From Paenibacillus oryzae (GTDB taxonomy: Bacteria > Bacillota > Bacilli > Paenibacillales > Paenibacillaceae): DNA of 64,000 nt. The DNA lies in contig NZ_LYPA01000056.1 in assembly GCF_001675045.1 (NCBI RefSeq), positions 38,254-102,253 of the forward strand. Reading direction: 5' to 3'. Below are positions 8,158-17,281 of this stretch, one piece after another. Both the position numbers and the translations under genes were made by a program. Below the pieces are notes generated by a model. That model ran no database searches and was not told the DNA's origin. It saw only the letters and a list, made by a program, of their open reading frames with translations. Position 1 is the stretch's first letter. Every line of letters begins with the position of its first letter.

Positions 8158-10569
8158 CTAAGTGTGTTTATGCATGCTGCTTCTTTCTTTGAGGAAGTGG
8201 CGCAGGCCTTTGAAGAATTGGCCGTTTACAATCATAAGCAGCCCATCCAGCATCGGCATATTGATAACGCCCCCGGTCATTCTGGCGATGCCTCTGAACG
8301 GCATATTGTAAACCGACATCGTAATCAGGTTGGCCGTGCTGCGTTTGCCTGTTTTCCTCAGGAACCAATGCGCAAAGGTAATGAGCCTGTAAGCAAAGCG
8401 GGCAAATCCGCCGCGCGCATATTGACATTGCTCGATGGTATCGTTATAACCCAGCGGGCGGCTGCGGTCCCATTTGGAAACCGGCGGTTTCCTGCCCAGC
8501 AGCTGCTCGAATTCGATATCGCTAACCGCATTTGCTTTTCCGGAATAATACGATGGCAGCTGCTCCCGGCTGTATGGCAGAGGAGCGCCGGTGCCTGCGA
8601 CAAACTGCTGTCCTGTCAGCTTGATGTCTGCGCTGGATGCCCCGATCATGATCTGATACGTGCCTTCCTCCACTTCCCATTTGTTCGTTACGACGTTAAA
8701 ATAACGGAACGTTTTATCGTCAAACGGGATGCTGACGCGTTTGGATTCGCCCGGCTGCAGGGCCACTTTAATGAAGCCCTTGAGCTCCTTCTTCGGTCTG
8801 AATACTTCTCCCTTATCATTGCCTACATACAGTTGGGCAACCTCCATGCCATACACGGTTCCGCTATTGGTCAGAGTGAAGGAAACGCCATCCTCCTGAA
8901 CCTCAATGTCGGAGTAATCAAAGGAGGTGTAGCTAAGGCCAAAGCCAAACGGGAACTGCACCTTTACATCCGCTGTATCGTAATACCGGTAGCCGATATA
9001 CAAGCCTTCGCGATACTCCACACTGACCTCCTTGCCCGGAAAATGACGGAGGGAAGGCGTATCCTCGTAACGCAGCGGATAGGTTTCCGCCAGCTTGCCG
9101 GATGGATTCACCTCTCCGGTCAGCACTCTGACGATGGCGGGAGCCCCGGCTTGTCCGCTCAAATAGCCGTGCAGCAGCCCTTTGACCTTGCCGATCCAGG
9201 GCATGTCAACGGCAGCGCCGCAGGAAAGCACAACAACGATATTAGGGTTGCTTTCAGCTACGGCATGCAGCAGCTGAATTTGATTGTCGGGAATGCTCAT
9301 GTTTTGCCTGTCCAGACCTTCCGCTTCCGTAACCTCGTCCAGTCCCAGAAACAGCAGCACAACATCGCCTTTTTGGGCAAGCGCGCAAGCCTGGTTTAGT
9401 TTGGCGGCATTTTTTTTGCCGTAACGCTCAAAGCCGGGCTCGTAGCCAACAACCGTCAGCTGGGATTGCTCCAAAGCGCCAAGCGCATGCTCCAGCTTTG
9501 CAGGATTGACAATGGAGGAGCCTGCACCCTGATAACGCGAATCTGCCGCAAAATCGCCGATTACGGCAACCTTGGTTCCTTTGCCAAGCGGAAGCAGCTT
9601 GCCTTCATTTTTTAGCAGCACAATAGACTCTTCCGCCGCTTTTTGAGCTTCATAATGATGCTGCTCTTTATCTATTTCTTTTTTATACGGCTTCTCATAA
9701 ACGGCTTCGGTTGTAAAAATAAGATGCAGCAAACGATCCACGCATTCGTCCAGCACAGCCTCATCCAGCTTGCCGCTTTGAATCGCCGCAATAATTTCGC
9801 GATTGGTTTCTCCACCCGTGGTTGGCATTTCCAGCTCGTTCCCGGCAATCAGGCCTGCGACCCGGTCGTTGCAGCCGCCCCAGTCCGTTACGACAACCCC
9901 GTCAAAGCCCCATTCCTCGCGTAAAATGTCCCTCAGCAAATGGATATGCTCATTCGTATAGGTGCCGTTCAGCATGTTGTAGGAGGACATGACCGATTGG
10001 GTTTGGCCTTCCTTAACAGCCATTTCAAACGCAGTTAAATAAATTTCCCTGAGCGTCCGCTCGTCCACGATCGTATCGACGGACATCCGTTTTTCTTCCT
10101 GGTTGTTGACCGCAAAGTGTTTGACGCATGCCGATACGCCCTTGCTCTGAATGCCCCTGATATAAGCGGCGGACAGCTTGCCGGCCAAATAGGGATCTTC
10201 GCTGAAATATTCAAAGTTCCGACCGCATAGCGGATTCCGCTTCATGTTGACGCCCGGTCCCAGCAGCACGTTTACCTTCTGGGCAACAGCTTCTTCTCCC
10301 AGCAGTTCACCTATCCGCTCGCCAAGCTCGACATTCCAGCTATTCGCAACCGTTGCCGCCGTCGGAAAACAGGTTGCGGGATCGCTTGGATTCAGGCCAA
10401 GATGATCCGCCGCCGCCGTTTGCTTGCGGATGCCGTGCGGCCCGTCTGCCAGAAATATATTGGGAATGCCCAAACGCTGGATATCCTGGGTTTGCCAAAA
10501 ATCCTTCCCCGACATAAGGGATGCTTTTTCTTCCAAAGTCATTTGTTTGATGATGTCGCCGTATTTCAT
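8158..10569 (-). CDS. Glycoside hydrolase family 3 beta-glycosidase (paralogue 1)
   Basis: An 803-residue paralogue of the GH3 at 3932-6343 with the same layout: barrel with nucleophile Asp229 in VVTDWGG, KHFAVNNQE motif, alpha/beta sandwich, fibronectin III-like domain and a hydrophobic C-terminal tail ending FFKGLRHFLKE. The start is set at the second ATG (10567-10569): GAGGT sits 6 bp upstream of it, and the paralogue starts at the same residue. It heads the GH3-GtrA-GT2 operon. No signal peptide, so it should act on sugars brought into the cell or on cytosolic glycoconjugates. Confidence 0.92.
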   Translation of the reverse strand: MKYGDIIKQMTLEEKASLMSGKDFWQTQDIQRLGIPNIFLADGPHGIRKQTAAADHLGLNPSDPATCFPTAATVANSWNVELGERIGELLGEEAVAQKVNVLLGPGVNMKRNPLCGRNFEYFSEDPYLAGKLSAAYIRGIQSKGVSACVKHFAVNNQEEKRMSVDTIVDERTLREIYLTAFEMAVKEGQTQSVMSSYNMLNGTYTNEHIHLLRDILREEWGFDGVVVTDWGGCNDRVAGLIAGNELEMPTTGGETNREIIAAIQSGKLDEAVLDECVDRLLHLIFTTEAVYEKPYKKEIDKEQHHYEAQKAAEESIVLLKNEGKLLPLGKGTKVAVIGDFAADSRYQGAGSSIVNPAKLEHALGALEQSQLTVVGYEPGFERYGKKNAAKLNQACALAQKGDVVLLFLGLDEVTEAEGLDRQNMSIPDNQIQLLHAVAESNPNIVVVLSCGAAVDMPWIGKVKGLLHGYLSGQAGAPAIVRVLTGEVNPSGKLAETYPLRYEDTPSLRHFPGKEVSVEYREGLYIGYRYYDTADVKVQFPFGFGLSYTSFDYSDIEVQEDGVSFTLTNSGTVYGMEVAQLYVGNDKGEVFRPKKELKGFIKVALQPGESKRVSIPFDDKTFRYFNVVTNKWEVEEGTYQIMIGASSADIKLTGQQFVAGTGAPLPYSREQLPSYYSGKANAVSDIEFEQLLGRKPPVSKWDRSRPLGYNDTIEQCQYARGGFARFAYRLITFAHWFLRKTGKRSTANLITMSVYNMPFRGIARMTGGVINMPMLDGLLMIVNGQFFKGLRHFLKERSSMHKHT

Positions 10570-10786
10570 TTTCATACCTCATTTTCAGCCTTTGCACATG
10601 TACGATGATGACATTGCCAAAAGCACTTCTGATTGAATTGGGAAATCAAAATGGATACCGATAAGCTGCATAAATACACCATGAACATTGTATGTGCTTT
10701 CATGATCGTAAATTTAGACTAAACGATCGCTGCCAAAATAACCATCAACCAATAGTTAGGGGAGGCAACTTTTAGTTTACTCATGC
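10570..10786. other. Upstream region of the GH3-GtrA-GT2 operon
   Basis: Gene-free AT-rich spacer. It includes an inverted repeat GATCGT-N13-ACGATC near 10702-10726 that could be an operator. I could not fix a convincing -35/-10 pair. Confidence 0.4.
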
Positions 10787-10829
10787 AAAAAACCGGTCCG
10801 ACGCGCATTCACATGCGAATCAAACCGGC
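10787..10829 (-). terminator. Terminator of the LysR gene
   Basis: On the minus strand an outer CCGGT/ACCGG stem encloses CGCAT-GTGA-ATGCG and is followed by TTTTTT. The LysR stop codon (10820-10822) lies within the hairpin. Confidence 0.7.
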
Positions 10830-11701
10830 TTTAGGCCTTCCTTTACGTAGCTTTGGAACAATGCGATGGCTCTGGACTGAGAGCCCCTTTTGCGAACGGC
10901 CAAATAGAAGCTTTGGGCCATCTTTTCGGTAAACCGGATCATTTGGAGATCATCGTCCCTGAACGCTTCCTCCACGATGTCAATGGATATAATGACAGAG
11001 CCGTTTAATTTGCATAAACGATGAGCCGATATCATATTGCCAAATTCGTGAATGACGTTAGGGGTGAAGCCATGCTCCAGGCATTTGACCAAAAAGCTGT
11101 TTTCCTTGTCGTTGCCTATAGAATGCAGCACTAGCGGCTCGTTCTCCAAATCATCCACCGAAATTTCGTTTTTATCTGCCAGAGGGTGGCCTCTCCGCAC
11201 AATCGCCACAAGCTCCCCTGTTGCAATAAGCTCATAATCACAGCTTTCCAGATCATCCGGCTGCATGACCAGTCCAACGTCGACATCATCGTCAAACAGC
11301 TTGCCCATTGGATAATCATCCGGAAATTCCCGCAGCTTTATTCCTATATCGGAATGAAGCTCGGAGAACCGGTACAGGTAATCGACGGGAAGCAGGGCTG
11401 AGGTGGAATATGTGAGGACAACGTTCAAAATGCCCTTTTTGCCGCCGATAATGCTGATTTCCTTTTTGATGTCCTCCATCAAATACAGGATATGTTTAGC
11501 CCGCGCATACAGCAGCTCTCCGGCCTGGGTCGCTTCCATTCCGCGCGGTCCCCGCGAGAACAGCTCCGATTCCAGCTCAAGCTCCAGATGCTTGATCGTT
11601 TTGCTGATGCCTTGCGGTGTAATATATAGCTCCTTGGCTGCCGCCGTTACGCTTTTTTTCTCGTATACCTTGAGGAAATATTCCAGGGCCTCTGTGTTCA
11701 T
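10820..11701 (-). CDS. LysR-family transcriptional regulator
   Basis: A 293-residue LTTR: N-terminal winged helix-turn-helix (MNTEALEYFLKVYEKKSVTA, recognition region ELYITPQGISKTIKHLE) followed by a periplasmic-binding-protein-like effector domain (about 90-290). The start is the ATG at 11699-11701, with AAAGGAAG 6 bp upstream; a longer frame upstream has no LTTR character. It is divergent from glf and stands upstream of the GH3 operon on the same strand, separated from it by a terminator. Its targets may be glf, the GH3 operon or both. Confidence 0.88.
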   Translation of the reverse strand: MNTEALEYFLKVYEKKSVTAAAKELYITPQGISKTIKHLELELESELFSRGPRGMEATQAGELLYARAKHILYLMEDIKKEISIIGGKKGILNVVLTYSTSALLPVDYLYRFSELHSDIGIKLREFPDDYPMGKLFDDDVDVGLVMQPDDLESCDYELIATGELVAIVRRGHPLADKNEISVDDLENEPLVLHSIGNDKENSFLVKCLEHGFTPNVIHEFGNMISAHRLCKLNGSVIISIDIVEEAFRDDDLQMIRFTEKMAQSFYLAVRKRGSQSRAIALFQSYVKEGLKPV

Positions 11702-11869
11702 ATGTCTTCCTTTCGCGAGTGGGACCAACTGATGATAACAGTATAGCACAAATCCAAAAAGCGCAATCCCCCAGCCCGAAGCAGACTTCCTTCTCCCGCC
11801 AAAAAAGGCATATTGCTAAATGTGAGCCGGTGTGGAAAAATAGATTCATTACAAACAAGGAGATTTGCC

Positions 11870-12973
11870 ATGTATGACTATTTGATTGTGGGCGCGGGTT
11901 TGTACGGCGCTGTTTTTGCCCATGAAGCAACCAAACGGGGCAAGCGTTGCCTTGTGATCGACCGCAGAGCCCATATCGGAGGAAATGTCTATACCGAGCT
12001 GCGGGAGGGCATCAACATTCATGCCTACGGCGCGCACATTTTTCATACGAATGACAAAACCATTTGGGATTACGTGCATCAATTCGCGGAATTCAACCGC
12101 TACACCAATTCCCCGATCGCCAATTACAAGGGGGAGCTATACAACCTTCCGTTCAACATGAATACCTTTCATCAATTGTGGGGCGTCGTCACTCCCGAGG
12201 AAGCGCGTCTTAAGATCGAGGAGCAGAGGAATGCAGCCGGGATTGCCGAACCGCAAAACCTGGAGGAGCAGGCCATTTCGCTTGTCGGAACGGATATTTA
12301 CGAAAAGCTGATCAAGGGTTATACGGAAAAACAGTGGGGCCGTCCGGCTAATGCATTACCCCCTTTTATTATTAAAAGGCTGCCGGTTCGTTTTACCTAT
12401 GACAACAACTATTTTAACGACCGTTATCAAGGCATTCCCATCGGCGGTTATACCGGAATGATCGCTAAAATGCTGGAGGGCGTCGAGGTTAGGCTACATG
12501 TTGATTATTTCAGCAATCGCGCGGAGCTGGATGCTCTTGCCGCCAAAGTGGTCTACACCGGTATGATCGATCAATATTATGATTACCGGCATGGCGTATT
12601 GGAGTACAGAAGCTTGCGCTTCGAGTCCAGGACGCTGGAGCATACCTCTAATTATCAAGGGAATGCCGTCGTCAACTATACGGACGCGGAGACGCCGTTC
12701 ACCCGCATCATCGAGCATAAGCACTTTGAGTTCGGAACCCAGGAAAAAACGGTTATTACGGAAGAATATCCAACGGAATGGAAACCTGGCGACGAGCCCT
12801 ACTATCCCATCAACGATGATAAAAACAGCTTGATTTACCGAAAATACAAGGCGCTTGCCGATCAGGAAAGCAACGTTATTTTTGGAGGCAGGCTGGCAAC
12901 CTATGCCTATTACGACATGCATCAGGTCATTGCAGCTGCCCTGCATGCGGCGCGCAAGGAGTTTGGCGCTTAA
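11870..12973 (+). CDS. glf: UDP-galactopyranose mutase
   Basis: A 367-residue flavoenzyme that interconverts UDP-galactopyranose and UDP-galactofuranose, the donor for galactofuranose-containing surface glycans. It has the FAD-binding Rossmann motif GAGLYGAVFAHEA at the N-terminus, YGAHIFHTND, the KQWG substrate loop (GYTEKQWGRPA) and the NYTD/YPINDDKN region typical of Glf. The start is the ATG at 11870 behind AAGGAG 7 bp upstream, giving the usual family length. It is a single gene with its own terminator, divergent from a LysR gene and next to a GT2/GtrA pair that could use its product; that link is inferred from proximity. Confidence 0.95.
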   Translation: MYDYLIVGAGLYGAVFAHEATKRGKRCLVIDRRAHIGGNVYTELREGINIHAYGAHIFHTNDKTIWDYVHQFAEFNRYTNSPIANYKGELYNLPFNMNTFHQLWGVVTPEEARLKIEEQRNAAGIAEPQNLEEQAISLVGTDIYEKLIKGYTEKQWGRPANALPPFIIKRLPVRFTYDNNYFNDRYQGIPIGGYTGMIAKMLEGVEVRLHVDYFSNRAELDALAAKVVYTGMIDQYYDYRHGVLEYRSLRFESRTLEHTSNYQGNAVVNYTDAETPFTRIIEHKHFEFGTQEKTVITEEYPTEWKPGDEPYYPINDDKNSLIYRKYKALADQESNVIFGGRLATYAYYDMHQVIAAALHAARKEFGA

Positions 12974-12977
12974 TATC

Positions 12978-13043
12978 AAAAAAATCGCCCTTTCTCAAGA
13001 TGGCCGTGCGATGGCCTTCTATAGAGAAACTGGCGATTTTTTT
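12978..13043. terminator. Bidirectional terminator between glf and the ABC operon
   Basis: AAAAAAATCGCC pairs with GGCGATTTTTTT around a further internal stem, with T runs on both strands. It can serve glf on the plus strand and the converging permease on the minus strand. Confidence 0.8.
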
Positions 13044-13118
13044 ATTCCCTCACCGTAATTTATTTAGTAGTTTGTTCAGTAATTTGGTCAGATTTAATTA
13101 GCATTTTTTCAACAGAGC

Positions 13119-14648
13119 TCATTTTTTTGCTTCTTTTTTCTTTGTGTCCCAATTGATTGTTGCAGTTAATGCATGATGTACATATTTTCCGCCAAGCCAC
13201 AGGCAAAGCACTGATATCGGGAGGGCGGCAAGCGTCAGCAGTCCCAGCAGTTCCCAGGCAGGCGCAACCCCGCCGGCAGGAGCAATTGGATAGAAATAGC
13301 GATCCAGCAAGCTGCTATGCGTACCCGCAAGCCAATATAAAGGGAAAATCAAAATATATAAAAAGGTGAAGCGATAAAAAACAAATCTTAATTGCAGCAG
13401 TGACAATATAAAGATCATCGCAATTGTTCGAAGCAAAATGGAATAAGCTGTCCATGGAATTGCTTCAAAGGCTGCCGGCTCTGTTTTGCCCGTCAGTACG
13501 GCTGCTCCCAGCCCGATATAGTAGCCAAGGGCCAGTATCAGCATCCACTTAATTGCCAATACCGCATGTGCAGCAACATTTGCCGTTAACAAAAGGCTTC
13601 TTTTGATAGGAAAACCAAGCTGCCAAACCATTGTTTTCCGATGAAACAAATCCCAAAATAACATCAGCATAACGGCAATCAAGGTGGGAAGCACAAACAT
13701 CCCGGAGCTGTTATCTGTTCCATCCAGCGGTTTGCCCGCAAAAAAAGCAGTTGCCGTCCACGCAATGAGAATAGCGGAGACTATAATGACAAAAGGCAGC
13801 TTTTTTTCATAATAGCGGAAACCGGACAGTTCAAGCCGGAACACCGCAGAAAAGGCGCTTTTGCTCTTTAGTGCAACAGCCTTTTCCTTTTTGTCCGTTA
13901 CGCTGCCTGCTCTGGCTACGCTTTTGTTAAGGGTGACCGACGAACTTGTGAGCATGGCAATTCCTTTGCTTGCAATAAGCCGCGACAAGCCAAATGCTAC
14001 AGGAATACCCGCCAGCAGAGCTACTCCGGCATACAAAAGCATTCGGGCGCTGGTGAACAGATGCGCTGTATCTTCATTCAGGACTGAAATAACTCCAATC
14101 GTTCCAACAGCTGCAAAAAAAACGCAGGCATAAGGAACAAGGGTAATCATTCGGGACCGACCAGAGGCCATAAAGGCAATCGACATACCATAGCTGACAG
14201 ACAAAGGAACGACCGCTGCGCCAAGCGCCAGACTGGAGAGGGACAGCGATAAAAGCTGACCGGCAGGCAGCGCCTGCATGGATCCGAACAGTGTCAGCAG
14301 AACATATACGGTCAGGCAAACCAATAACATGACAGGGGCTGCCAACATCCCCATCAGTAGTAACGCCCTCATTTTTGCCGACACCAGCAGCCGTCTTGAA
14401 TGCGGAAGCGTCAGCCACCAATCTCTGAATGGCGATGCCGGAATTGAAATCATTTGAATGGCCGATACCATCAGCATCGTTACCATGACCAGGGCCGGGC
14501 CAAAGAGAAACAAAAACTCAGGGGCGTTTTGCTCCCTAAAGAAATATCCCACCCCGGCTAGACCTAAAATATAATAAGTAATCAGCAAAGGGAAAGGCTT
14601 GCCAATTGAACGATACTCCAATCCAATCAGTTGCTTCATAATGGTCAT
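13119..14648 (-). CDS. ABC transporter permease (YtrC/D-like)
   Basis: A 509-residue membrane protein with about twelve hydrophobic segments in two halves (about 15-250 and 285-490) joined by a charged linker near 245-275. It is the membrane subunit for the ATPase immediately upstream (4-bp ATGA overlap at 14645-14648). The GntR-ATPase-permease order is that of YtrA-type modules in Bacillota, which often respond to cell-wall-active antibiotics. The exported or sensed substrate is not evident. Confidence 0.8.
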   Translation of the reverse strand: MTIMKQLIGLEYRSIGKPFPLLITYYILGLAGVGYFFREQNAPEFLFLFGPALVMVTMLMVSAIQMISIPASPFRDWWLTLPHSRRLLVSAKMRALLLMGMLAAPVMLLVCLTVYVLLTLFGSMQALPAGQLLSLSLSSLALGAAVVPLSVSYGMSIAFMASGRSRMITLVPYACVFFAAVGTIGVISVLNEDTAHLFTSARMLLYAGVALLAGIPVAFGLSRLIASKGIAMLTSSSVTLNKSVARAGSVTDKKEKAVALKSKSAFSAVFRLELSGFRYYEKKLPFVIIVSAILIAWTATAFFAGKPLDGTDNSSGMFVLPTLIAVMLMLFWDLFHRKTMVWQLGFPIKRSLLLTANVAAHAVLAIKWMLILALGYYIGLGAAVLTGKTEPAAFEAIPWTAYSILLRTIAMIFILSLLQLRFVFYRFTFLYILIFPLYWLAGTHSSLLDRYFYPIAPAGGVAPAWELLGLLTLAALPISVLCLWLGGKYVHHALTATINWDTKKKEAKK

Positions 14649-15367
14649 GCGAACACTTCCCTATAAAAGGCTTCTACCGATTTCCCTTGCTGGCGGAGCT
14701 GATCTACCTTCCGGGCGGCTTTAATTTCTCCGTTGCCGATCATAACTAGATGATCAAATAAAAGCTCCATCTCCCGGATGTCATGCGTCGCAATCAGAAA
14801 AGTCCTTGTTCCGTCCGCAAGAGCGCCAACAACGGTGGATGCAATTTGCTCCCGGGAAATCATATCAACTCCAGTAAACGGCTCATCAAGAATAACAAGC
14901 GGCGCCGTTCTGGACAGGCAGGTCAGCAGCTGAAGCCTCGCTTCCTCGCCCCGGGACATAGAGGAAATGCGCGTATGACTTGCTATTTTCAAATCCTCTG
15001 TTAACTGCTCACATTGTACTTGATCCCAATCGGGATAAATGCCTTTAGCAAAGGCCAGCCATTGAGCGGCCGTCTGCCAGCCTGGCAGTCCTCCCCGATC
15101 AGGCAGCAGCGACAGCTTGCGAAGCGCGGCTTCTCCCGCCGGCTCGCCAAATATGGCGACAGTCCCGCTACTGGCGGTAGCCAAGCTGGAAATAATGCGC
15201 AGCAGCGATGATTTGCCCGCTCCGTTTGGGCCAAGCAGTCCGGTTATCGTTCCTTTTGGAACCTCAAAGCTGACCTTGTTCAATATGGTTTTTTTTCTGG
15301 CGGTAAGCGAAACATCTATGCAGCTAACCGCGGCTTCTCTCTCTTTGCCTTCATTGTTGCTTTCCAT
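14645..15367 (-). CDS. ABC transporter ATP-binding protein
   Basis: A 240-residue ATPase with Walker A GPNGAGKSS (about 47-55), a degenerate signature SSMSRGEEARL in place of LSGGQ, Walker B LVILDEPFTGVD and switch His in IATHD. It sits 2 bp after the GntR gene and overlaps the permease start by 4 bp. It is the nucleotide-binding half of the exporter or envelope-stress ABC system encoded by this operon. Function is known only at family level. Confidence 0.88.
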   Translation of the reverse strand: MESNNEGKEREAAVSCIDVSLTARKKTILNKVSFEVPKGTITGLLGPNGAGKSSLLRIISSLATASSGTVAIFGEPAGEAALRKLSLLPDRGGLPGWQTAAQWLAFAKGIYPDWDQVQCEQLTEDLKIASHTRISSMSRGEEARLQLLTCLSRTAPLVILDEPFTGVDMISREQIASTVVGALADGTRTFLIATHDIREMELLFDHLVMIGNGEIKAARKVDQLRQQGKSVEAFYREVFA

Positions 15368-15369
15368 GA

Positions 15370-15753
15370 TTAATCCTCCTTCTCTCCCAGCTCCAGCATT
15401 TCCTCGACGGACAGCCCAAGCGCCTTTGCCGTCCTCTTCAGTTCCTGCACCGCTGCTCTTGCCAATTCGGCGCGGGCTTTGCCGATAATCTCCATATCTC
15501 CGGTAACAAATGTCCCTTGGCCTCTGTAGGTAACAATCAAACCCGAACGCTCCAGTTCCTGGTAGGTTCTAGCCGCTGTAGTGGGGTTCACTCTTTTGTC
15601 TGCGGCGAATTCCCTGACGGAGGGCAAACGCTGTCCGGTTGGAATAATGCCGCTAACAATTCTGGCGCGGATCTGTTCAACAAATTGTTCATAGATCGGG
15701 CGCGAAGGATTTAAGGTAAACTCTTCAAAAAGCAGCGGCATTCCTTCATCCAT
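15370..15753 (-). CDS. GntR-family regulator, YtrA subfamily
   Basis: A 127-residue repressor: an N-terminal winged helix (about 10-80; RPIYEQFVEQIRARI and recognition helix RVNPTTAARTYQELE) and a short C-terminal helical dimerisation tail (about 80-127) rather than a large effector domain, which defines the YtrA subfamily. The start is the ATG at 15751-15753 behind GAGGTGA. It is first gene of an operon with an ABC ATPase and permease and likely represses its own operon through the AAGTGTATG/CATACACTT repeats just upstream. Confidence 0.88.
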   Translation of the reverse strand: MDEGMPLLFEEFTLNPSRPIYEQFVEQIRARIVSGIIPTGQRLPSVREFAADKRVNPTTAARTYQELERSGLIVTYRGQGTFVTGDMEIIGKARAELARAAVQELKRTAKALGLSVEEMLELGEKED

Positions 15754-15778
15754 GCCTTCACCTCGCTTCAAGCTTTGT

Positions 15779-15846
15779 AGCAAGTGTATGCATACACACC
15801 ATACACTTCATAAGCAAAGTGTACCACATGCCACCATACACTTGCA
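15779..15846 (-). promoter_or_regulatory. Promoter and GntR (YtrA-type) operators
   Basis: AAGTGTATG...CCATACACTT (about 15782-15808) contains the palindrome GTGTATGCATACAC, and another CCATACACTTGC lies at about 15835-15846. On the minus strand TTGCAA and TACACT, 18 bp apart, form a plausible promoter whose -35 overlaps the outer operator. This fits autoregulation by the adjacent GntR protein. Confidence 0.65.
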
Positions 15847-16096
15847 ACATAAATAACCAGACCTTCCCACCATCATGCGGACAACACCAATAATCGCATA
15901 TGGACAACACAAATATTTGCATATGGACATGTCAAAAAGGACTGCTTGTTACAGCAGTCCTCAGCACTTATTAGCAGTCTTCAGCACTTATTAGTAGCAG
16001 GCTTCAGCACTTATTAGCAGTCCTCAGCAGTCCTTCAGCTAGCTTTATCAAATCATAATTGGGTCAACCTATTAATCAGCGAGTGACTTGGTTTTG
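15847..16096. repeat. Short direct repeats in a gene-free spacer
   Basis: The spacer contains two TCGCATATGGACAACAC-like units (about 15893-15925) and then three to four imperfect copies of CAGCACTTATTAGCAGTC (about 15950-16040). No coding frame is supported. A 185-bp dispersed repeat begins directly after it. Confidence 0.6.
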
Positions 16097-16281
16097 CCGG
16101 TCATTCATGACCGTTACAGCCTGAAATAGCCGGGTTTTTCTGGTCCAACGGTCACTTGTGTCCTTTGGCGCTCCAAAGTGGCGCATACGGGCATGATTTT
16201 GAGCGGTTACGGACGCAAATGTCCATTACAATCCCAATTTCCATCAAAAGCAGCTTCTAAAGGTCATCCTTGTCCGCCAAA
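16097..16281. repeat. 185-bp dispersed intergenic repeat, copy 1
   Basis: Begins GGTCATTCATGACCGTTAC, contains GGACG/GTCC inverted pairs around 16210-16230 and ends near GGTCATCCTTGTCCGC. A second copy with the same order of blocks lies at 58674-58857. Both copies sit in gene-free spacers and have no long frame, so this is a dispersed non-coding element. Confidence 0.8.
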
Positions 16282-16363
16282 ATAAACCCGCCTCAACTAC
16301 CTCACCGATTTACAAGATTGTTCGAGGCCGATGGATATTCCCGTTTTGCTTGACACGCCCCAG

Positions 16364-17149
16364 CTACATGTCGCCAACCGGCACATGTCCGGTTCGCCAC
16401 ATTAATTCGCTGTCCAGCATAAACCGGGCCGGCCAGCCCTTCTGCGGCTTGGGCCATTCAGTATACCCGGTTACGGCGTTGAACAACGCATCAATGTTCT
16501 CCTTTGTTTTATGCCTTAAGGCCTGCTCCATAAGCTTCATCATGCCGTCCGGCTTCTGCTCTACGCCGTCCAGCACACGCATAAACCATTTGTGAAAAGG
16601 ATATAGCGTCTCATTATGAGCCAAAATAAGCCTTCCCGCAAACAGCACCACATGGGCCGCAGCATGATCCATCAAATAAATTTCGTTTCGTTTCACGCCT
16701 TCCTCAAACAACCACTTCCACGCTTCAAGCTGTGCATAAAACTTCTCCAGCTTCTCCTGCTTTTCGTGCGCCGGATATTGAGCCGCCTTGGCGACAAGGT
16801 CCTCCAGGCCGTCAATTTTGCTATACGTGACTATTCCGTCCCTGTAGGCAAAACGCGCAGGCTCGCTTCCCCGCTCCGCAACGTCCCGAATGAGCGCTTC
16901 GCAGGTATATTTTCCGTCAACGTATCCACCCTCATAAGGAGTCGAATCCTTTTCGTAATAATGAAGATCGCCCTTGTCGACCACCGCTTCGTAGGTTTCA
17001 TTGGATACAACAATCATGAGGTCAATATCAGACCTTTCATTGGCAAAGCCATGCGCAACCGAACCTCCGATGATAACACCTAGCACTTCTGCCCTTTCTT
17101 TAAGCTTTGACGTTGCGGCTTCTATCGCTTGTTGATGGTGTGCAAGCAA
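16364..17149 (-). CDS. Nucleotidyltransferase-domain protein
   Basis: A 261-residue protein with an N-terminal MNT/Pol-beta-type nucleotidyltransferase domain (GGSVAHGF followed by DIDLMIVV, about residues 27-50, giving GS and DxD metal ligands). A mainly helical C-terminal region (about 120-255) follows. Such stand-alone enzymes transfer nucleotides to small molecules or proteins, for example aminoglycoside adenylyltransferases. The start is TTG at 17147-17149, preceded by AAGGGGG at 7 bp. No partner genes are adjacent, and the spacers on both sides carry repeats. The substrate is unknown. Confidence 0.75.
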   Translation of the reverse strand: MLAHHQQAIEAATSKLKERAEVLGVIIGGSVAHGFANERSDIDLMIVVSNETYEAVVDKGDLHYYEKDSTPYEGGYVDGKYTCEALIRDVAERGSEPARFAYRDGIVTYSKIDGLEDLVAKAAQYPAHEKQEKLEKFYAQLEAWKWLFEEGVKRNEIYLMDHAAAHVVLFAGRLILAHNETLYPFHKWFMRVLDGVEQKPDGMMKLMEQALRHKTKENIDALFNAVTGYTEWPKPQKGWPARFMLDSELMWRTGHVPVGDM

Positions 17150-17281
17150 CCTGATTCCCCCTTATGCAAAATAAAATGGCACCTCCATTGGATTCGTTGC
17201 CGCTTGGCAATTACCTGCTTAATCCAATGAAATAAATAGAAAAAATAGATACCATTGTCCTATTCATCTTGAAATGGAAAA

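Noticed and set aside
8164..9399. 411-codon plus-strand frame
   Set aside because: Lies entirely antisense to the GH3 gene, shows no domain motif and mirrors its codon pattern; a shadow frame.
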